The notes under the pieces: model-generated | What the model saw: only the letters and a program-made list of their open reading frames with translations | Database searches by the model: none | Told to the model about the DNA's origin: nothing | Source of the DNA: Hyphomicrobium nitrativorans NL23 | Lineage (GTDB): Bacteria; Pseudomonadota; Alphaproteobacteria; Rhizobiales; Hyphomicrobiaceae | Direction: 5' to 3' | Assembly: GCF_000503895.1 (NCBI RefSeq) | Contig: NC_022997.1 | Coordinates: 2,483,821-2,547,820 of the forward strand | DNA: 64,000 bases | In this document: in pieces, positions 60,595 to 64,000 of the stretch | Layout of the letters: the number at the start of each line of letters is the position of its first letter | Numbering within the stretch: the first letter of the stretch is position 1 | Position numbers and translations under genes: made by a program

Positions 60595-60772
60595 AACCGG
60601 AGCGATTCCATCTGACCTGAGCACACTGGTAGCGAAAGCGCTTGGGCGTGCGGGCCTTTCCTGCCTGCGCAAATCCGCCAAGTCTGCCCACAGGGTTACC
60701 GGCCCCTTACATTGACCTCACCCCAAAAAGGGCGCAAACCTGCGCTGTTTTTGGGCAGTCTCGGGGGACCCC

Positions 60773-61321
60773 ATGCTTCGCCGTCCGCTACCTTTTCTTT
60801 TGCTTGCCGTCGGGCTCTCCGGATGCTCGGGCGGCGGTGGCGTGTCGACGGCCTCGATCCTCGGCGGCGAGGCGGCCCCCGCGCCTCAGCCGGGTCAGGT
60901 GAGCGTGGTTGCCGACCCCGGCGAACGGGCGTTTCATGCAGGCGCGGTTACGGCGCGCGCCGTGAGGTGCGGCTATAATTTCGATCCCGCCATGGTCCGC
61001 TCGAACTACCTTGCGCACGAGATGGCTCTTGGCGCGATGCCGGAGCAGATGGGGAAGCTTCAGCAAACGTACGACGTGGCGCATAACGGTGTGGCGAAGG
61101 CCGCCGGTGCGGACGCCAACTACTGCACCGACCGCAGAACGCGCGATATCAAGACCGAACTCGGGCGGCTTCTGGAGGGCAACTTCGAGGCGCCCAAGAA
61201 GCAGGTCGTCAAGGAAGAGGGCCTCTTTAGCGGCTGGATGGACGGCGGCGGCGGCGACACGGGGCCCTCGTTCGGCTCCAGCGACTGGTGGGAAAGCCAG
61301 CAAGATAAAGTCGGCGGTTGA
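60773..61321 (+). CDS. Putative lipoprotein, unknown
   Basis: A 182-residue protein with a lipoprotein signal peptide: a hydrophobic run PFLLLAVG, then lipobox LSGC (Cys 18), followed by a Gly/Ser-rich linker. The rest (GYNFDPAMVRSNYLAHEMALG, then LQQTYDVAHNGVAKAAG) is soluble and helical, with a Gly-rich, Trp-containing tail. The family is unknown. It should be anchored in the inner or outer membrane. The stop overlaps the next gene's start. Confidence 0.7.
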   Translation: MLRRPLPFLLLAVGLSGCSGGGGVSTASILGGEAAPAPQPGQVSVVADPGERAFHAGAVTARAVRCGYNFDPAMVRSNYLAHEMALGAMPEQMGKLQQTYDVAHNGVAKAAGADANYCTDRRTRDIKTELGRLLEGNFEAPKKQVVKEEGLFSGWMDGGGGDTGPSFGSSDWWESQQDKVGG

Positions 61322-61743
61322 GCGCCCGCTTCGCTGTTCTCGTCCGTTGGTTCATCTCTTTTCTTCATCCGGGCTCCGCCGTGCAGCAGCTCCTGTGGCT
61401 CGAAACGCTCCTTAAGCTCGCCGGTGGCGTCCTGCTTCTGCTCGCACCCATGAGTACGATCCGAGCCTTCGGGCTTCCCGCGTCGGCAAGCGGCTTCTGG
61501 CCGCGGATCGCCGGTGCGCTTCTCATCGGCATCGCGGGCGCGACCTATATCGAGGGGGCGTGGGCCGGCTCGCGGGGGCTGGGCCTCGCCGGGCTCGTCG
61601 TTATCAACCTCACCGGAGCGTTCGTGGTCGCCGTTGCGGCCCTGATGGGCCGGGCGGCCCCGACCCGGCGGGGAGCGTTCGCACTGTGGGTGCTCGTCGC
61701 GTTGCTGGTGAGCCTGTCGCTGGTCGAAATCGCGCAGGCGTGA
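61318..61743 (+). CDS. Small integral membrane protein, unknown
   Basis: A 141-residue protein with four hydrophobic helices (WLETLLKLAGGVLLLLAPM, IAGALLIGIAGATYI, LGLAGLVVINLTGAFVVAVAAL, LWVLVALLVSLSLVEI). No family is recognised. The start TTG overlaps the lipoprotein stop (TTGA); translation coupling is likely. The pairing of a lipoprotein and a small polytopic protein suggests a shared envelope role. Confidence 0.62.
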   Translation: MSARFAVLVRWFISFLHPGSAVQQLLWLETLLKLAGGVLLLLAPMSTIRAFGLPASASGFWPRIAGALLIGIAGATYIEGAWAGSRGLGLAGLVVINLTGAFVVAVAALMGRAAPTRRGAFALWVLVALLVSLSLVEIAQA

Positions 61744-61867
61744 CGCGTCGGACGTAACGAATACGTTAGCCTTTTTCCGCGACACTCAGGAAGAATACGG
61801 AGCCCGCCGGCCGTCCCCACCGGCACAGGGTCCGCCCCTCGCGCTATAGTTAAGGAACTCTGAGTTC

Positions 61868-63097
61868 ATGTCAGTCATCGCCCTCGCATGCGAGAGGCCG
61901 GCCTTGGGTGGAGCTGCGCAATCCGCGCCCTTCGTCTCGCACACCGTGTCGCGCGCAACCCTCGATCTCGTCACAACCCGCGACGGCTTCGACGCGCTCG
62001 AAGCCTCGTGGAACGCACTGTTCGAGAGGGCAGGCCGCGATATTCACCTGTTCCAGACCTTCAACTGGCTTTGGCACTGGGCCAATCACTACCTCCCCGC
62101 GCCAGGCGAGCGCGGGCCCAAGCTCGCCATCGTCACCGCGCATCTCGACGGGCAACTCGTCCTGGTCCTGCCGCTCGTGGAAGAGCGGTTCGGCCCGGTG
62201 ACGCAACTCGAATGGATGGGAGAGCCCGTCGGTCAGTACGGCGACGCGCTGATCGACGATATGCCCCAAGCCGACAGGGCAGCGCTGATGCGGGACGCGC
62301 TGAATTTCGTCGCACGCGAGACGGGCGCGAGCGCCCTTCGGCTGCGGCGGGTGCGTGAGGATTCCAACATCGCTCCCATACTTGCGGAGCGCGGTGCGCT
62401 GGTGGTGGGCGAGACACAAGCACCCTATCTCTCGCTGAAGGGCGTCGAGACGTTCGAGGCGCTCCTCCAGCGGCACTCGCGCAGCACGCAGCGAAACCGC
62501 AGCCGGCAACGCCGCAAGCTGTCAGAGCGCGGCGCCCTGGCGTTCGATTACCGCACGCATGGTCAAGAGGCGGACGCGTTGACCGCGTTCGCGTTTGCCT
62601 ACAAGCGCGTCTGGCTTGCCTCGCGCGGGCTCTATTCCCGGGCGTTCGCGGACCCGAGAACCGCTCAATTCTTTGCGGACGTCTCACGCGCCGAAACGCA
62701 CCCGGCGGGTTGCTACGTTGCGGCCCTCGAATCCGGCGGACATACGGCGGCGGTCGAGGTTGGCGTGCGCTGCAAGGGCCGCTCCGCCATTCACATCGGC
62801 ACATACGATCTCGCTTACGAGAAAGCGGCAGCGGGCGCTCTTTTGATGGAAGACAGTATCCGCCACGCCCTCGCCGAGGGCATGACCGGCTTCGATTTTC
62901 TTCCACCTGCATACGACTACAAGTTGGAATGGGCGGACACGTCCATGGAGGTCCGGGACTGGGCATTGCCGCTTTCGGCCGTTGGGAAAATGTATGCGAC
63001 GCTTTATTTGCGCGGACTGCGCGGCGTGCTGAAACACGGCGTGGAGTCGATGCCGCTTCCCATCCGCCGGAAGATCGCGACGCTGCTCAACCGCTAG
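61868..63097 (+). CDS. GNAT-family acyltransferase of the CelD/BcsL type
   Basis: A 409-residue protein with a CelD-like double GNAT layout: an N-terminal part (DGFDALEASWNALFERAG, HLFQTFNWLWHW) and a C-terminal GNAT (SRSTQRNRSRQRRKLSERG, CYVAALESGGHTAAVEVG, IHIGTYDLAYEKAAAGALLM, GMTGFDFLPPAYDYKLEWAD). CelD proteins are implicated in cellulose or polysaccharide acylation. No cellulose genes are visible. Its stop codon is part of a palindromic repeat. Confidence 0.84.
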   Translation: MSVIALACERPALGGAAQSAPFVSHTVSRATLDLVTTRDGFDALEASWNALFERAGRDIHLFQTFNWLWHWANHYLPAPGERGPKLAIVTAHLDGQLVLVLPLVEERFGPVTQLEWMGEPVGQYGDALIDDMPQADRAALMRDALNFVARETGASALRLRRVREDSNIAPILAERGALVVGETQAPYLSLKGVETFEALLQRHSRSTQRNRSRQRRKLSERGALAFDYRTHGQEADALTAFAFAYKRVWLASRGLYSRAFADPRTAQFFADVSRAETHPAGCYVAALESGGHTAAVEVGVRCKGRSAIHIGTYDLAYEKAAAGALLMEDSIRHALAEGMTGFDFLPPAYDYKLEWADTSMEVRDWALPLSAVGKMYATLYLRGLRGVLKHGVESMPLPIRRKIATLLNR

Positions 63098-63136
63098 AGC
63101 GGTTTCCGATCCGATAGAATCGGATCGGACGCTCTA
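63095..63136. repeat. Palindromic repeat overlapping the acyltransferase stop codon
   Basis: TAGAGCG (63,095-63,101) pairs with CGCTCTA (63,130-63,136), and TCCGATCCGAT (63,105-63,115) pairs with ATCGGATCGGA (63,119-63,129) around AGA. The stop codon TAG is the first part of the repeat. It may serve as a terminator and resembles dispersed palindromes of this group of bacteria. Confidence 0.7.
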
Positions 63137-63178
63137 CGTCTTTTGACGAGACCGATGATTCACGCTTCGGCACGCCGA

Positions 63179-64000
63179 TCAGCTCGCGCGCCGCGACAGC
63201 CTCAAGCGCGCCGCGCCGAACGCGATGTCCTGTCCTGCGGTATCGAGTGTCACCGTATTCTTCCCGATGCTCTGTCCGTCGATGTGCGTACCATTCATGG
63301 AGCCCGCATCGCGCAGACGCAGGATGTCCCCAGATTCGAACACGAACTCGGCGTGCAAGGACGATACGCTCGGATCGTCGATGACGAAATCGGCGCGTGA
63401 CGGATCGCGGCCGAGGGTCCAAGCGGTCGTCTTGGCGCTTCCTCTCGGATCACGGGTGGGCTCAAGCGTAAACTGCACCGCGCGGCCGGAGGCATCGAAG
63501 CCCGAGAGCATCCAGCCTCCCGCCGCGTCCTCTTCTTCCGCAGGCTCGAAGGCGAGCGTGTAATCGACAGTACCGAGCCGCAGATGCGCGCCGATGGACG
63601 CGTCAGCGGAGGAGACACGCGCGCCGTCCACGAAGGTGCCGTTCGACGAACCGAGGTCGCGCACGCGCAGCCGGCGCGTCCCGCGATCGTACGCCAAGCT
63701 TGCGTGGACCTTCGAGACCGTGTCGTCCGCCACGACGATGTCGACACCGGGGCCGCGGCCCACGATGCGCGGCCGGTCGCCCGCGTCGAGGCGCAGGGAG
63801 GGGCCGCCGTTCTCGCGACGCAGATAGAGCGCGGCAGGCGCGCCACCCGCCGAAGACAATCGAAGCATCAATCCGCGGATGTGTTCCCTCGCCTCAACGA
63901 CGGACGGATGGCTCGTAAGCCTTGCCGCAGCCGCTCCGATGACCGCAACCGCGTTCTCGCGGCGGAAGAAGAAGAGGGTTGCGGCGAGCGCGAGCGCGGC
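63179..64000 (-). CDS. Membrane-anchored double-FHA-domain protein (N-terminus beyond right edge)
   Basis: The frame is open to the window edge, so the gene is partial at its 5' end. The visible part begins with a hydrophobic run ALALAATLFFF, a short linker, then two FHA domains: RIVGRGPGVDIVVADDTVSKVHA with SSNGTFVDG, and WTLGRDPSRADFVIDDPSVSSLHA with SMNGTHIDG. Both keep the GR, S, H and NG signature residues that bind phosphothreonine. A shorter reading starting at TTG/ATG near 63,871 would lose the membrane segment. The protein likely docks a phosphorylated partner at the membrane; no kinase is visible in the window. Confidence 0.8.
   Translation of the reverse strand, partial: AALALAATLFFFRRENAVAVIGAAAARLTSHPSVVEAREHIRGLMLRLSSAGGAPAALYLRRENGGPSLRLDAGDRPRIVGRGPGVDIVVADDTVSKVHASLAYDRGTRRLRVRDLGSSNGTFVDGARVSSADASIGAHLRLGTVDYTLAFEPAEEEDAAGGWMLSGFDASGRAVQFTLEPTRDPRGSAKTTAWTLGRDPSRADFVIDDPSVSSLHAEFVFESGDILRLRDAGSMNGTHIDGQSIGKNTVTLDTAGQDIAFGAARLRLSRRAS

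Overview
The window is GC-rich, densely coded bacterial DNA from an alphaproteobacterium, most likely of the order Hyphomicrobiales (Rhizobiales). The evidence is the combination of CckA, a single-cysteine DksA, an alphaproteobacterial-type porin in two copies, a YcjX/YcjF pair, an MlaEFD operon with a STAS-MlaE fusion, and a PleC/DivJ-like kinase. The genus cannot be fixed from the sequence alone.

Left chromosomal part (1-21.5 kb): the first codons of recA (minus strand), a flagellar rod-type C-terminal protein, dksA, a MoxR AAA ATPase, a PilZ protein, a possible 28-residue membrane peptide, ycjX-ycjF, the periplasmic glucan operon opgG-opgH, a porin, an Lrp regulator, a uracil-DNA glycosylase/metallo-hydrolase pair, a membrane histidine kinase, DUF1289, two neighbouring retropepsin-like membrane proteases, a phosphomannomutase/phosphoglucomutase, a membrane protein, a TauE exporter and dusA.

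Mobile element (21,499-33,736): a 12.2-kb element is integrated in the 5' end of dusA and bounded by a perfect 34-bp direct repeat. It carries a tyrosine integrase, a plasmid-type replicon (ParA, ribbon-helix-helix partner, RepA, five iterons spaced in multiples of 11 bp, and an AT-rich repeat tract), a secreted phage-tail-collar-like protein, a P1B-4 metal ATPase, a DEDDh exonuclease, MobC/MobA with a candidate oriT, a ParE-type toxin-antitoxin pair and two unknown proteins. CTCACG motifs and CTCACGTGAG palindromes cluster at its two ends. The element supplies dusA with a new ribosome-binding site and GTG start, while the old start lies stranded at the far end. It looks like an integrative, plasmid-derived, mobilizable element and is the most notable feature here.

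Right chromosomal part (33.7-64 kb): a MocR regulator, an orphan LuxR-type response regulator, a secondary alcohol dehydrogenase with a cysteine-rich MarR neighbour, two GGDEF-EAL proteins (PAS and CHASE4), CBS and DUF2267 proteins, a methyltransferase, a GNAT enzyme, mlaE-mlaF-mlaD (MlaD fused to a PqiC-like auxiliary domain), cckA divergent from a FliO-like gene, a large MscS channel, a PuuB-like oxidase, a second porin, a CoxE-like VWA protein, a lipoprotein, a CelD-like acyltransferase and a membrane-anchored double-FHA protein that runs off the right edge. Envelope homeostasis (glucans, porins, Mla, MscS, YcjX/F) and c-di-GMP or two-component signalling dominate the chromosomal genes.
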